Below, piece by piece: positions 32,809 to 41,861 of a stretch of 44,705 nucleotides of DNA. Position 1 is the first letter of the stretch. Each line of letters opens with the position of its first letter. The DNA comes from an uncultured Bacteroidales bacterium. GTDB lineage: Bacteria; Bacteroidota; Bacteroidia; Bacteroidales; F082. The translations under genes and the position numbers were made by a program. The stretch lies in the NCBI GenBank assembly GCA_947303335.1, contig CAMYYB010000017.1, forward strand, positions 1 to 44,705. The letters run 5' to 3'. The notes beneath the pieces are model-generated. The model ran no database searches. It was given only the letters and a program-made list of their open reading frames with translations, and was not told the origin of the DNA.

Positions 32809-34467
32809 TCAAACGCTACCCAAAGCTTCTTTGGCGTGTGCCAATGCAGCATCGAAGTTGTCGTGGATGTTGCCCTTGCCGACAAGGAAGGAAATGCGGC
32901 ACTTGTCTAATGACTTACGCACCTCGGGCTGCACACCCGAAAGGATAATCTTCTTGTTCTCGGCCTGAAGCGACTTGATGGCTTCCTGGAAGTTGCGCTC
33001 ACCAGTCTCGTCCATAAACGGCACATGGCGCATTCGGATAATCAATATCTTGTTGGAATCACGACGGACTTTCAGCACTTCGCTGAACTTCTTGGCGGCA
33101 CCGAAGAAGAAGGGGCCGCTGATTTCGTAAATACCGATGCCCTCCGGGATGTCGTCATAGTCCTCTATTGTGTTGGTGTCCAAGTCATTCATTAATACAG
33201 CTTCTCCATTGTCGGCCATTCGCTTCATGAACATCAACGAGGCCAACACGATACCTATCTCGATGGCTACAGTCAGGTCGACCAGCACGGTGAGGAAGAA
33301 GGTGACCAGCAGGATGATAATGTCGTAGGCTGAGCCACGAAGGATGGAGCGAAAACTACGCCATTCACTCATGTTGTAGGCCACCACAATAAGAATACCC
33401 GCGAGGCAGGACATGGGAATCAGTTTGGCATAGTTGCCCAAACACAGCATAATGAGCAGCAAAGTGATGGCGTGTACGATGCCTGCGATAGGAGTACGGC
33501 CTCCGTTCTTGATGTTGGTAGCGGTGCGGGCAATGGCTCCCGTAGCGGGAATGCCGCCAAACAAAGGCGTCACCACGTTGGCGATACCCTCAGCAATCAA
33601 CTCGGTGTTGCTGCGGTGATGACTACCAATCATACCGTCGGCCACGACAGCCGATAATAAGGATTCGATGGAACCCAACAGGGCGATGGTAATGGCAGGC
33701 TGCAGGTAATGGTTGAAGTTTCCCCAATGAATCTCAGGAATGCTCAACTCAAAACTGCCCTTGATTTCACCAAACATACTTTCGATGGTTGTCACCGGAA
33801 TATCGAAAATGGATACCACAGCGGTAACCAGCAAGATGGCCACAAAGGAACCGGGAATTTTAGTAGTCAGCTTGTTGACGATTAAACTGATGACGATAGT
33901 AGCAATGGTGATGCCCAAAGCCCAGTAGTTGATGGTGCCGAGGCTTTGGAAATAGACCGCCCATTTGTCGATAAAAGCCGCTGGCGGGTTGGCGATTTCA
34001 AGTCCGAGGGCATCTTTAATCTGGGTGGAGAAGATAGTGAGGGCGATGCCGCTGGTGAAGCCCACCACCAAAGGATGCGGGATGAAACGAAGCAGGGAAC
34101 CCAGTTTTAACAGACCAAACATAATCATGAAGACACCCGCCAACATAGTGGAAATCATCAGACCATCAAGCCCGTACTGCGCCACGATGCCCGAAATGAT
34201 AATCACGAAAGCACCAGTGGGACCGCCAATCTGCACACGGCTGCCACCTAACAGGGAAATCAGAAAACCGGCGATGATGGCAGTGATAATACCCTTCTCA
34301 GGCGACACGCCCGAAGCCACCGCAAAAGCAATAGCCAAAGGCAATGCCACTATGCCCACGATGATGCCGGAGAACAGATCTTTGGTGAATTGTTTCTTGG
34401 TGTAACCCTTCTTCAGTACGCTGAAAAACTTGGGATAGAAGATGTCTTTGATGTCGAACTTGGCCAT
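32809..34467 (-). CDS. SulP-family anion transporter with STAS domain
   Basis: This inner-membrane carrier probably moves sulfate, bicarbonate or another anion, coupled to Na+ or H+. The 552-residue protein has the SulP start (DLFSGIIVGIVALPLAIAFAVASG), GGSRVQIGGPTGAFVIII, TSGIALTIFSTQIKDALGL and many further hydrophobic segments through about residue 420. A cytoplasmic STAS domain (about 435-545) contains IYEISGPFFFG and IRMRHVPFMDETG. The substrate is not fixed by sequence. It is convergent with the smalltalk transcript and divergent from the efflux locus, with its own -7 element. Confidence 0.92.
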   Translation of the reverse strand: MAKFDIKDIFYPKFFSVLKKGYTKKQFTKDLFSGIIVGIVALPLAIAFAVASGVSPEKGIITAIIAGFLISLLGGSRVQIGGPTGAFVIIISGIVAQYGLDGLMISTMLAGVFMIMFGLLKLGSLLRFIPHPLVVGFTSGIALTIFSTQIKDALGLEIANPPAAFIDKWAVYFQSLGTINYWALGITIATIVISLIVNKLTTKIPGSFVAILLVTAVVSIFDIPVTTIESMFGEIKGSFELSIPEIHWGNFNHYLQPAITIALLGSIESLLSAVVADGMIGSHHRSNTELIAEGIANVVTPLFGGIPATGAIARTATNIKNGGRTPIAGIVHAITLLLIMLCLGNYAKLIPMSCLAGILIVVAYNMSEWRSFRSILRGSAYDIIILLVTFFLTVLVDLTVAIEIGIVLASLMFMKRMADNGEAVLMNDLDTNTIEDYDDIPEGIGIYEISGPFFFGAAKKFSEVLKVRRDSNKILIIRMRHVPFMDETGERNFQEAIKSLQAENKKIILSGVQPEVRKSLDKCRISFLVGKGNIHDNFDAALAHAKEALGSV

Positions 34468-34491
34468 AAGGTCGGTATTTGAAATCGGCTA

Positions 34492-34499
34492 CAAATGTA
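34492..34499 (-). promoter_or_regulatory. -7 element for the SulP gene
   Basis: On the minus strand TACATTTG lies about 25 bases before ATG 34467. Confidence 0.55.
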
Positions 34500-34605
34500 T
34501 AAAAAATAATTGAACCCTGCAAATAGGTCTTTACAAACAACAAAAAACGTCCTACAGACAACAAAAAAACAAGGAATTCTTGAGTTTTGTTTTAGGAATT
34601 CTTGC

Positions 34606-34613
34606 TATTTTTG
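34606..34613 (+). promoter_or_regulatory. -7 element for the lipoprotein and efflux operon
   Basis: TATTTTTG lies about 25 bases before ATG 34639. The four genes that follow are closely spaced. Confidence 0.6.
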
Positions 34614-34638
34614 CCGAAACAATCAAACCATCAAAATA

Positions 34639-35148
34639 ATGAAAAAAAACATCCTTTTCCTCTGTCTTCTCATGACCCTTACTGCTTGCCAAAAACGCGG
34701 TATACCGCTGTTTCGCGGCGACTACAGTTTCAAGACCTCGGGCAGCGTCACTTTGGATGAAATCGTGCCAGAGGGCGAAACAAACGAACCCGCTTTTTAC
34801 ACCGTCGGTCTGCCCAATGAAATCGGACAACTGGAAATCAGTGCCTTGGGCAACGAGAAAGACAGCTTGCTTGTTGTGATGAACACGATGGGAGGCGAGG
34901 TCATCGTCACCCACGCTTTCTGCGAAGACAACGAAATCTTCCTGAAAGACTTCACGAAGAACACCCTGCTCTTTACCAGTGACTCCATCACATTAAAGAA
35001 CGAAGTGCGCGTGCATGCTTCCGGTCAGATGTACGAAGACCACACCCTTATCCTCAACATGACCTATGACGGTGAGGCCAAGACCAACGATCGCAACTTC
35101 ACCATCCACGGTGACAATATCCGCTTGGCCGCGACACGCAACGACTGA
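34639..35148 (+). CDS. Small lipoprotein upstream of the efflux genes
   Basis: The 169-residue precursor has a lipoprotein signal (MKKNILFLCLLMTLTAC, Cys17) and a beta-rich mature part with no family I can name. The mature part includes GSVTLDEIVPEGET, LLVVMNTMGGEVIV and HTLILNMTYDGEAK. The start at 34639 follows a clear -7 element; the frame continues open upstream of the promoter and is not used. The efflux adaptor begins 30 bases after the stop, so the two are probably co-transcribed, and this lipoprotein may act in the same envelope process. No catalytic motif is visible. Confidence 0.7.
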   Translation: MKKNILFLCLLMTLTACQKRGIPLFRGDYSFKTSGSVTLDEIVPEGETNEPAFYTVGLPNEIGQLEISALGNEKDSLLVVMNTMGGEVIVTHAFCEDNEIFLKDFTKNTLLFTSDSITLKNEVRVHASGQMYEDHTLILNMTYDGEAKTNDRNFTIHGDNIRLAATRND

Positions 35149-35178
35149 TACAATTAAGGAATAAGACAGTCCGAGACC

Positions 35179-36258
35179 ATGAAACACAACACTCTATCCA
35201 AAAACCTCGTTGCGGGCTTGACCCGCAATCTCCTGTGCCTCTTATGTCTACTACTTACCGCCTGTCACGATGACCCACAGCAGCTGAAAGAGAAACTCTT
35301 GGGCGGTCCCGCCGAAGAGCGCGTCATCCCCGTCGGGGTGCAGCGTATTGATGTCATCGAGGGTCTGGTGTGCAACACCTATCCGGGCTATTTGGAGGAA
35401 GGCCAGTCAGTAGAGATGGCTTTCAAGTACGGCGGCACTTTACAGCAACTCAACGTAAAAGAAGGCAGCATCGTCAGGAAGGGACAGACGCTGGCTTGCG
35501 TGGCTTCGCCCCAGATGGAGAGCACCCGACGCTCGGCACAGGCCACCCTTGAACAAGCCCAAGACGCCCACGAACGCCTGAAAAAGGTGTACGACAACGG
35601 CAGCCTACCCGAAATCAAGTGGCGCGAGATGGAGGCCAACCTTGAGAAAGCCCAGTCGGCCCTCGACCTTGCTGAAGCCATGTTGGCCGACAATACCCTT
35701 ACCGCACCTTTCAATGGTACTGTGGCCTCAGTTAACGCAGAGCTGGGCGAGAACATCGCGCCGCTCAAACCCGTCATACGACTCATCAACACGAAAGGTA
35801 TGGCCGTGAAAATCTCCGTACCAGAGAATGAAATCGCCAAAGTGCAAGTAGGCGACAGCGCAGAAGTCGTTATCCCCGCTTTAGGCGACAAACGCCTCAG
35901 CGGCAAAGTTATCGAGAAAAGCTTGACCGCCTCTCTGCTTACCCATAGCTATCCCGTCAAGGTGCTCATTGAGCAGCCCGATGCGGAGCTGGTTCCAGGA
36001 ATGATTGGCAAGGTGGTGCTGAAAGCCGACCTCAGCAAAGGCATCATCGTTCCAGCTAACGCCGTCTTGATTAATCAGGAAGGCAAGTTTGTCTGGGTGG
36101 CTGAAGACGGAAGGGCTACACGGCGAAGCATCACCGTTTCAGGCTATTCGGGCAACGGCGTTATCGTCAGCGAAGGGTTGAAAACAGGTGATGTGGTTAT
36201 TGTGGAAGGCTACCAAAAAGTGAGTGAAGGGATGAAAGTGAACTATGAGCAAGATTAA
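35179..36258 (+). CDS. RND efflux periplasmic adaptor (membrane fusion) lipoprotein
   Basis: This subunit links an inner-membrane RND pump to an outer-membrane channel. The 359-residue protein has a lipobox (LLLTAC), a biotinyl-lipoyl-like hairpin domain (GGTLQQLNVKEGSIVRKGQTLA), an alpha hairpin (SAQATLEQAQDAHERLKK), and the matching second half LTAPFNGTVASVNAELGENI. A beta-barrel domain and C-terminal membrane-proximal domain follow. The n-region of the signal contains NLVAGLTRNL, encoded by a REP-like sequence (35209-35229). The next gene overlaps its end by 14 bases. Substrate is unknown. Confidence 0.9.
   Translation: MKHNTLSKNLVAGLTRNLLCLLCLLLTACHDDPQQLKEKLLGGPAEERVIPVGVQRIDVIEGLVCNTYPGYLEEGQSVEMAFKYGGTLQQLNVKEGSIVRKGQTLACVASPQMESTRRSAQATLEQAQDAHERLKKVYDNGSLPEIKWREMEANLEKAQSALDLAEAMLADNTLTAPFNGTVASVNAELGENIAPLKPVIRLINTKGMAVKISVPENEIAKVQVGDSAEVVIPALGDKRLSGKVIEKSLTASLLTHSYPVKVLIEQPDAELVPGMIGKVVLKADLSKGIIVPANAVLINQEGKFVWVAEDGRATRRSITVSGYSGNGVIVSEGLKTGDVVIVEGYQKVSEGMKVNYEQD
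35209..35229. repeat. REP-like palindrome in the adaptor signal peptide
   Basis: GTTGCGGG and CCCGCAAT flank CTTGA; it is read in frame as VAGLTRN. It resembles the two copies at 23370 and 23438. Confidence 0.65.
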
Positions 36259-39200
36259 AGACAAAGGCATCATCAGCGGAAGCATCTACCACCAGAAAAT
36301 CGTCTGGGTGATTGTTGCGATTATCGTGGCCTTCGGCATCTATGCCCTTGTGGAGATGAAGAAGGACGAATTTCCCGCCTTTAGCAACCCCCAAGGCATT
36401 GTGGCGGGAGTATACCCGGGCGCCCACTCTGAAGAGGTGGAAGCACAGTTGACTAAACCTCTTGAGGAGATGTTGTTCACCATCCCTGAAATAGACCGCG
36501 AAAGAACCTACTCCGTAACCAAAGAGGGCATTTGCTATATCTACGTAATGCTCGACTTGAACATAGGCGATTACGCTCAGGCCTGGACAAAGATACGCAA
36601 CAAAATCAATGAAAACAAAACCTTGAGTTTTCCGACAGGTGTGCTGGCCATCGCCGTGATTGATGACTTTGGAAACTCCTCTTCCTTGCTCATCGCAATG
36701 GAATCCGCTGACAAAACCTATCGCGAGATGCGCGGCTACACTGACGAGCTAACCCGACGCCTACGCGATATTCCCCAAACGGGCAACGTGCGTGTCTTAG
36801 GCGAACAGACCGAAGAGATTGCTGTCACCGTCGACAAGGAGAAACTCTCGTTCTACGGCATCAGTCCCAACACGCTGATGCTGCAATATGCCTCACAAGG
36901 TTTCCTCACCACCTCAGGCACTATGGAGACCTCCGACTTCAATTTGCCGCTTCATATTGACAATCCCGTCGTCAGCGAAGAGGAATTGGAAGAACAAATC
37001 ATCTATTCCGATGCAACAGGCAACACCGTCCGTCTGCGCGATGTGGCCACCGTTGAACGCCGCTTGGCCCCACCCTCAAAGGTAGTGAACTTCAACGGCA
37101 ACGATGCCCTTATCATCTCCGTTGAGATGCGCAAGGGTTTCAATATCGTCGCCTACGGCAAGAAGGTGGAACAGGTGCTGGCCGAGTTCCGCAAGACCCT
37201 GCCCGACAGCGTGGAGATGTACCGTATCACCGACCAGCCCAAAGTGGTGCAGAAATCGGTCAACTCTTTCCTTCGCGACCTGCTTATCTCCATGATAGTC
37301 GTCATCGCCGTCATGCTGCTACTCTTTCCCATGCGTACCGCCCTCATCGCCAGCTCGGGTCTGCCCGTCTGCACCGCTATGAGTATCGGGTTGATGTATC
37401 TTTTCGGCATCGAGTTGAACACCGTCACCTTAGCCGCCCTCATCGTCGTATTGGGCATGATTGTGGACGACTCCATTATTAATATAGACGGCTATATCGA
37501 CAAGTTGAGCCAAGGTTACAAGCCTTTTGATGCCGCCGTGAGCAGCGCGAAGGAACTCTTCATGCCCATGCTCATCGCCACAGGAGCTATCGCCTGCATG
37601 TTTTTCCCGATGACCCGTATCATCACGGGGCCTTTGGGCGACTTCGTACAACTGTTCCCCTGGACTGTTGCTTTCTCGCTGATGGCCTCTTTAGCTTACG
37701 CTATGCTTGTGATTCCCTCATTGGAAATCATGTTTATCAAGCCAGATGACAAACCCAAGCACGATGGCTTCTTGAAGGCACAGATGCGCTTCTTCGCCTT
37801 CCTGCAAGGACTTTATGACAAACTGCAAAGCCATTGTTTCAACCATCCGCTATTCACCATCGGTATGGGACTTGGCTCCATCGCCCTCGGAGTGCTGATG
37901 TTTCTCGCCTTGAATGTGCAGATGATGCCTATGGCTGAACGCGACAACTTTGCCGTAGAGATACGCCTGCCCGAAGGAAGTAGCCTTGAAGCCACCACAC
38001 GCATTAGCGACTCGCTACAACACATGATGTTAACCGACAAGCGTGTTACCTCCGTCACCGCCTTCATCGGTGAGTCCGCACCACGTTTCCATGTGACCTA
38101 TGCCCCCAGTATTCCCGCTCACAACCTCTCACAACTCATCGTCAACACCACCTCGAAGCAAGCCACCGAAGACCTGCTGAAAGAAATGGACGACAAATAC
38201 GCTTATTACTTCACCGAAGCCCACGTGCGCTTCCGCCAACTCGACTATCAAGCTGTCTCGACTCCCGTGGAGATCTTCGTCTATGGTGACGACTATACCG
38301 AAACCGCCCCTATAGCCCAGCAAATCAAAGACTATATGCTCACCCTCGACAATGAGCTTCGCTGGGTACATACCGACTATGACGAATTCCTGCCTTCGGT
38401 GAGGGTGACGATGAAACCCGAGGAATGCGCCCGATTGGGCATCACCAAGAGTGTTCTCTCCCTCGACCTGGCCGCATCCCTCAACGGACAGCCGCTGACC
38501 ACCGTCTGGGAAGGCAACCGTAGCATTCCCGTGAAGTTGTATGCCGAAGCCAATTACGATACCGATGACTATGAGACGGTGGCCAACCAAATTGTCCCTA
38601 CCGTCATTCCCGGCACCAGTGTGCCGCTACGTCAAGTGGCCGACATCAGTCCCGACTGGCATCCTGCCTATCTCGTCCACCACAACGGCAAGAACGCCAT
38701 CACAGTGGCTGCCGACATGAAATTCTGGAAGTCGCAGACGGCCAGCATGAAAAAGGTGCAGCATTATATCGACACCGAAGTGCGTCCCACCCTGCCCGAA
38801 GGCGTCAGCATCGAATACGGCGGGCTTTCATCACTCAACACGATGGTGATTCCCCAGCTCCTGAAGAGCCTGTTTGCCGCCATCACTGTGATGCTGGCTT
38901 TCCTTGTGGCTTATTTCAAGAAAGTTAACCTTGCCCTGCTGACTTTGTGTTCCAGCACCCTGTGTATGTTCGGGGCCTTCTTTGGTGAGTGGCTCTTCGG
39001 CCTCGATTTCGGAATGACTTCCTTATTAGGTGTCGTCAGTCTAATCGGTATCATCGTCCGCAATGGCATCGTGATGTACGAATACGCTGAGACGCTGCGT
39101 ACCGATGAGGGGCTACCTGCCAAGGAAGCCGCCATGAAAGCCGGTAGCCGCCGCATGAGACCCATCTTTCTCACTTCAACCACCACCGCATTGGGCGTGC

Positions 39201-39337
39201 TGCCGATGATTATCGCCCGCAATCCCCTCTGGATGCCGATGGGTGTGGTCATCTGCTTCGGTGTGGTGCTCTCAATGGTGATTATTTTGGCTGTGATGCC
39301 CGTGATGTATTGGCAAATCTTCAGAAAAAGCAAATGA
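36245..39337 (+). CDS. RND efflux pump permease
   Basis: The 1030-residue inner-membrane protein is the proton-driven pump of the system. It has a first membrane segment (IVWVIVAIIVAFGIYALV), a large periplasmic loop and six-segment halves. The TM4 signature GMIVDDSIINIDGY contains the adjacent Asp residues of the proton path, and the second half repeats the plan (GVVSLIGIIVRNGIVMYEYAE). The Asp pair is conserved, so it should be active. The fold is the HAE/AcrB group rather than the heavy-metal CusA group by overall motif; I have not aligned it. It overlaps the adaptor by 14 bases and the channel gene starts 1 base after its stop. Confidence 0.92.
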   Translation: MSKIKDKGIISGSIYHQKIVWVIVAIIVAFGIYALVEMKKDEFPAFSNPQGIVAGVYPGAHSEEVEAQLTKPLEEMLFTIPEIDRERTYSVTKEGICYIYVMLDLNIGDYAQAWTKIRNKINENKTLSFPTGVLAIAVIDDFGNSSSLLIAMESADKTYREMRGYTDELTRRLRDIPQTGNVRVLGEQTEEIAVTVDKEKLSFYGISPNTLMLQYASQGFLTTSGTMETSDFNLPLHIDNPVVSEEELEEQIIYSDATGNTVRLRDVATVERRLAPPSKVVNFNGNDALIISVEMRKGFNIVAYGKKVEQVLAEFRKTLPDSVEMYRITDQPKVVQKSVNSFLRDLLISMIVVIAVMLLLFPMRTALIASSGLPVCTAMSIGLMYLFGIELNTVTLAALIVVLGMIVDDSIINIDGYIDKLSQGYKPFDAAVSSAKELFMPMLIATGAIACMFFPMTRIITGPLGDFVQLFPWTVAFSLMASLAYAMLVIPSLEIMFIKPDDKPKHDGFLKAQMRFFAFLQGLYDKLQSHCFNHPLFTIGMGLGSIALGVLMFLALNVQMMPMAERDNFAVEIRLPEGSSLEATTRISDSLQHMMLTDKRVTSVTAFIGESAPRFHVTYAPSIPAHNLSQLIVNTTSKQATEDLLKEMDDKYAYYFTEAHVRFRQLDYQAVSTPVEIFVYGDDYTETAPIAQQIKDYMLTLDNELRWVHTDYDEFLPSVRVTMKPEECARLGITKSVLSLDLAASLNGQPLTTVWEGNRSIPVKLYAEANYDTDDYETVANQIVPTVIPGTSVPLRQVADISPDWHPAYLVHHNGKNAITVAADMKFWKSQTASMKKVQHYIDTEVRPTLPEGVSIEYGGLSSLNTMVIPQLLKSLFAAITVMLAFLVAYFKKVNLALLTLCSSTLCMFGAFFGEWLFGLDFGMTSLLGVVSLIGIIVRNGIVMYEYAETLRTDEGLPAKEAAMKAGSRRMRPIFLTSTTTALGVLPMIIARNPLWMPMGVVICFGVVLSMVIILAVMPVMYWQIFRKSK

Positions 39338-39338
39338 T

Positions 39339-40715
39339 ATGAGATACCTTATTATAGCCGTTTGTGCCTTGTGGTTCGTGGTTCCGCTTAGGGGACAGGA
39401 TACGCTCCATCTCTCCGTTCAAGACTGCATCGAGTTGGCTTTGGAAAATAATACCGATTTGAGAAACAGTCAATTGGAAATTGAAAAAGCAAAGGCAACG
39501 AAGAAAGAAGCCCAAACCGCCTATTTCCCCACCATCAAGGCGCAAGCCCTTGCCTTCGATGCCCTGCATCCCATACTGACCTTTGGTATCGAAGACATCG
39601 ATAACGCCCAGCTACGGCAAATCCTTTATACCCTCTACGCCGAATATGGCGCCAATATGGGTTTGGACAAGGAGTATTCTTTCATTAATGACGGCGTGAT
39701 GCTCAACGCAATGGCTATAGAGCCTATCTATGCTGGAGGACGCATCCGCAACGGTAACAAACTGGCCCAGCTTGGCATCGAGGCTGCTGAATACCAGTCG
39801 CTCATGAAAGAGGATGAAGTACGCCTACACACGGAGACCCTCTATTGGCAAATCATCTCTCTACAGGAAAAAGCTGCCACCTTGGACTTGCTCGACCGCC
39901 TCTTGGACACTTTGGACAAAGACCTCACGGGAGCCGTTGAGGCGGGTCTGGCTTTACCCACCGACCAATACAAACTCCGCGTGAAGCAAAACGAGAGCCA
40001 GCTCAACCGCAAGAAACTCACCGACGGTATCACTTTACTGAAGATGGTTTTGGCACAAACCATCGGCACAGATGGGCAAACTATGGAACTCACTGATACC
40101 TTGGGGTTAGAGACGGAGCCTTCGGCCTATTTCCAAGTTGCTGAAGAAGCTGTGGCGCAACGCAACGAGTCGCATTTGCTCGACCTCTCCCTGAAAGCTG
40201 AAAGCCTGAAGAAGAAGATGACCCTCGGCGAGGCCCTACCTTCATTGATGATAGGCGGCAGTGCGAACTACCACACCATCACGGAATACAGCAAGCCCAA
40301 CGCCTTGGTCTTTGCGATGCTGCAAGTGCCCATCACCGACTGGCATAAGACCTCGTTCAAACTGAAAAAACACGACCTCGACACGGAAGCCGCCGAAAAC
40401 ACCCGTCGCGACCTCACCGAGAAGATGCAGCTACAGACCAACCAAGCCTGGTTCAATCTCGAGCAGAGCTGGCTGCGCATCACGATGGCACAAACCGCTC
40501 TGCGCGATGCTGAAGCCAACCTGAAAGTCACAGAGGACTATTATGATGCCGGGCTGGTTGCCCTTTCGGATGTACTTGAAGCCCAGACCCTACTCAAGCA
40601 AAGCCGCGACGAGATGACTGACAGTCGCGTGGAATATCGAATTAATTTGGTGACGTATCGTCAGATGACTTCAGCACGCGTCATACTGAATTCTCCTTCT
40701 TCCTCCATAGAATAG
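39339..40715 (+). CDS. TolC-like outer-membrane efflux channel
   Basis: The 458-residue protein has a signal peptide (MRYLIIAVCALWFVVPLRG) before mature Gln. Two related helical-barrel halves follow, each beginning with a TolC-type repeat (LSVQDCIELALENNTDLRNS early; AQTALRDAEANLKVTEDYYDAGL late). YFPTIKAQA and the VLEAQTLLKQSRDEMTDSRVEY helix are characteristic. It would form the trimeric outer-membrane outlet for the pump. The start codon is 1 base after the pump stop, showing tight co-translation. No lipobox is present. Confidence 0.9.
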   Translation: MRYLIIAVCALWFVVPLRGQDTLHLSVQDCIELALENNTDLRNSQLEIEKAKATKKEAQTAYFPTIKAQALAFDALHPILTFGIEDIDNAQLRQILYTLYAEYGANMGLDKEYSFINDGVMLNAMAIEPIYAGGRIRNGNKLAQLGIEAAEYQSLMKEDEVRLHTETLYWQIISLQEKAATLDLLDRLLDTLDKDLTGAVEAGLALPTDQYKLRVKQNESQLNRKKLTDGITLLKMVLAQTIGTDGQTMELTDTLGLETEPSAYFQVAEEAVAQRNESHLLDLSLKAESLKKKMTLGEALPSLMIGGSANYHTITEYSKPNALVFAMLQVPITDWHKTSFKLKKHDLDTEAAENTRRDLTEKMQLQTNQAWFNLEQSWLRITMAQTALRDAEANLKVTEDYYDAGLVALSDVLEAQTLLKQSRDEMTDSRVEYRINLVTYRQMTSARVILNSPSSSIE

Positions 40716-40773
40716 AGTTTGTCCCATTCTATTGGATTACGAAACTTGTTTCATCGATTCACGAGAAGTTTTA

Positions 40774-40781
40774 TATCTTTG
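40774..40781 (+). promoter_or_regulatory. -7 element for the DUF2147 gene
   Basis: TATCTTTG lies 22 bases before ATG 40804, which sets the start after the promoter. Confidence 0.65.
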
Positions 40782-40803
40782 CACCTTAAAATCCCATAAT
40801 ACA

Positions 40804-41241
40804 ATGAAAAAACGCTTTCTATTATACCTTTTCCTCGTCATAGCCACCTTCGCCCAGGCCCAAGTCAGCAAGATGCTGGGGCAGTGGAACACTTTCGATG
40901 ACAAGACGGGAGAGATGCGCTCAACCGTCAATATTTACGAGGAAAAAGGCACCTATCAATGCGTCATCACCACCCTCTACGAGAAAGATGCCCACGGAAA
41001 GTACAAGGTGATGCACGCCCCTTATCCTAAAGAGTATGAAGGTGTAGTAGGCACCCAACTCTTCAGCGAGATGAAGGTTCACGGCGAGCACCTGAAAGGC
41101 AAGGTCTATGACCCCGAAAGCCAGAAGACCTACTTCGGCAAGGTGACCTATCATGCCAAAACCGATGAACTCATCCTGCGCGGCTCGTTGGACAAAGCGG
41201 GCTTGTTGGGCCGCTCACAGACCTGGCAACGAAAGAAATAA
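40804..41241 (+). CDS. DUF2147 exported protein
   Basis: The 145-residue precursor has a signal peptide (MKKRFLLYLFLVIATFAQA) that leaves mature Gln. A lipocalin-like beta barrel of the DUF2147 type follows: GQWNTFDDKTGEMRSTVNIY, GTQLFSEMK, GKVYDPESQKTYFGKV and LILRGSLDKAGLLGRSQTW. Members of this family are periplasmic and often clustered with envelope or metal genes; no activity is established. The start lies downstream of the -7 element; the longer frame from 40732 is excluded for that reason. Confidence 0.85.
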   Translation: MKKRFLLYLFLVIATFAQAQVSKMLGQWNTFDDKTGEMRSTVNIYEEKGTYQCVITTLYEKDAHGKYKVMHAPYPKEYEGVVGTQLFSEMKVHGEHLKGKVYDPESQKTYFGKVTYHAKTDELILRGSLDKAGLLGRSQTWQRKK

Positions 41242-41273
41242 CCCACGGTCGAGTATTTCATTTGTTTTTTTCG

Positions 41274-41281
41274 TACCTTTG
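41274..41281 (+). promoter_or_regulatory. -7 element directly before the HYC_CC_PP gene
   Basis: TACCTTTG ends only four bases before GTG 41286, so transcription may start at or very near the start codon. Confidence 0.65.
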
Positions 41282-41285
41282 CGGC

Positions 41286-41744
41286 GTGAAAAAACGAATC
41301 CTGCAGATTGGTTCCTTGGTGATGGCTCTTGTGGTGCTCTTCGTCTCCATGGGTTGGGACGTGAGCTTCCACTATTGCACCGAAAACCATCGCCTGTCGA
41401 GTAGTTTCGGCGAAGCGGCAGAATTGTGTGCGCATTGTTTGGGCCACGAGCATGAACACGAGACCCACTTTGAGCATGAACACGAACTTCAGTTCAACGC
41501 CAATTGCTGCTGCGAAGATTTTGAGAGCATCATACAGTTTGACAACTTCGTCTTTTCGCCTGAGAAACATTTGGACATCCATTTTCAGCCTTTTGTCCTC
41601 GGCCATTTCGACCTTCTCGGCTTGAAGTCCCTGGTTCAGCAGGTTTTTCATCACATTACGACACAAAAAACACCACTTTTTCTCTACGCAAGGGATAGGC
41701 TGGTGTTTTTCTCGGCCTTACGGCTGAATCCTTTGGTTTTCTGA
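41286..41744 (+). CDS. HYC_CC_PP-type small envelope protein
   Basis: The 152-residue product starts at GTG 41286, just behind the -7 element, and has a hydrophobic segment (RILQIGSLVMALVVLFVSMG). VSFHYCTENH supplies the HYC motif, a His/Glu-rich stretch (HEHEHETHFEHEHE) follows, and NCCCEDFE supplies the CC motif. The final Pro-Pro pair of the family is not evident. These small proteins sit upstream of TonB-dependent receptors in Bacteroidota and are probably involved in metal (copper-like) sensing or binding; that is inferred from the His and Cys content. The receptor gene follows after a 117-base gap with a hairpin. Confidence 0.75.
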   Translation: MKKRILQIGSLVMALVVLFVSMGWDVSFHYCTENHRLSSSFGEAAELCAHCLGHEHEHETHFEHEHELQFNANCCCEDFESIIQFDNFVFSPEKHLDIHFQPFVLGHFDLLGLKSLVQQVFHHITTQKTPLFLYARDRLVFFSALRLNPLVF

Positions 41745-41770
41745 TTAATTGACGTGGCAACGAGTCAAAT

Positions 41771-41807
41771 AACTCCCCCCTGTCCCTCTACGCAGGGATG
41801 GGGAGTT
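41771..41807. other. Hairpin between the HYC gene and the TonB receptor
   Basis: AACTCCCC pairs with GGGGAGTT, and TCCCT pairs with AGGGA inside it, leaving a CTACGC loop. No T-tract follows, so it may attenuate or stabilise RNA or be a dispersed repeat. Confidence 0.6.
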
Positions 41808-41861
41808 ATAGAAATTCAATCATCAACAAATCGAAAATTCAACGTAGTTAATTCAAAAACA

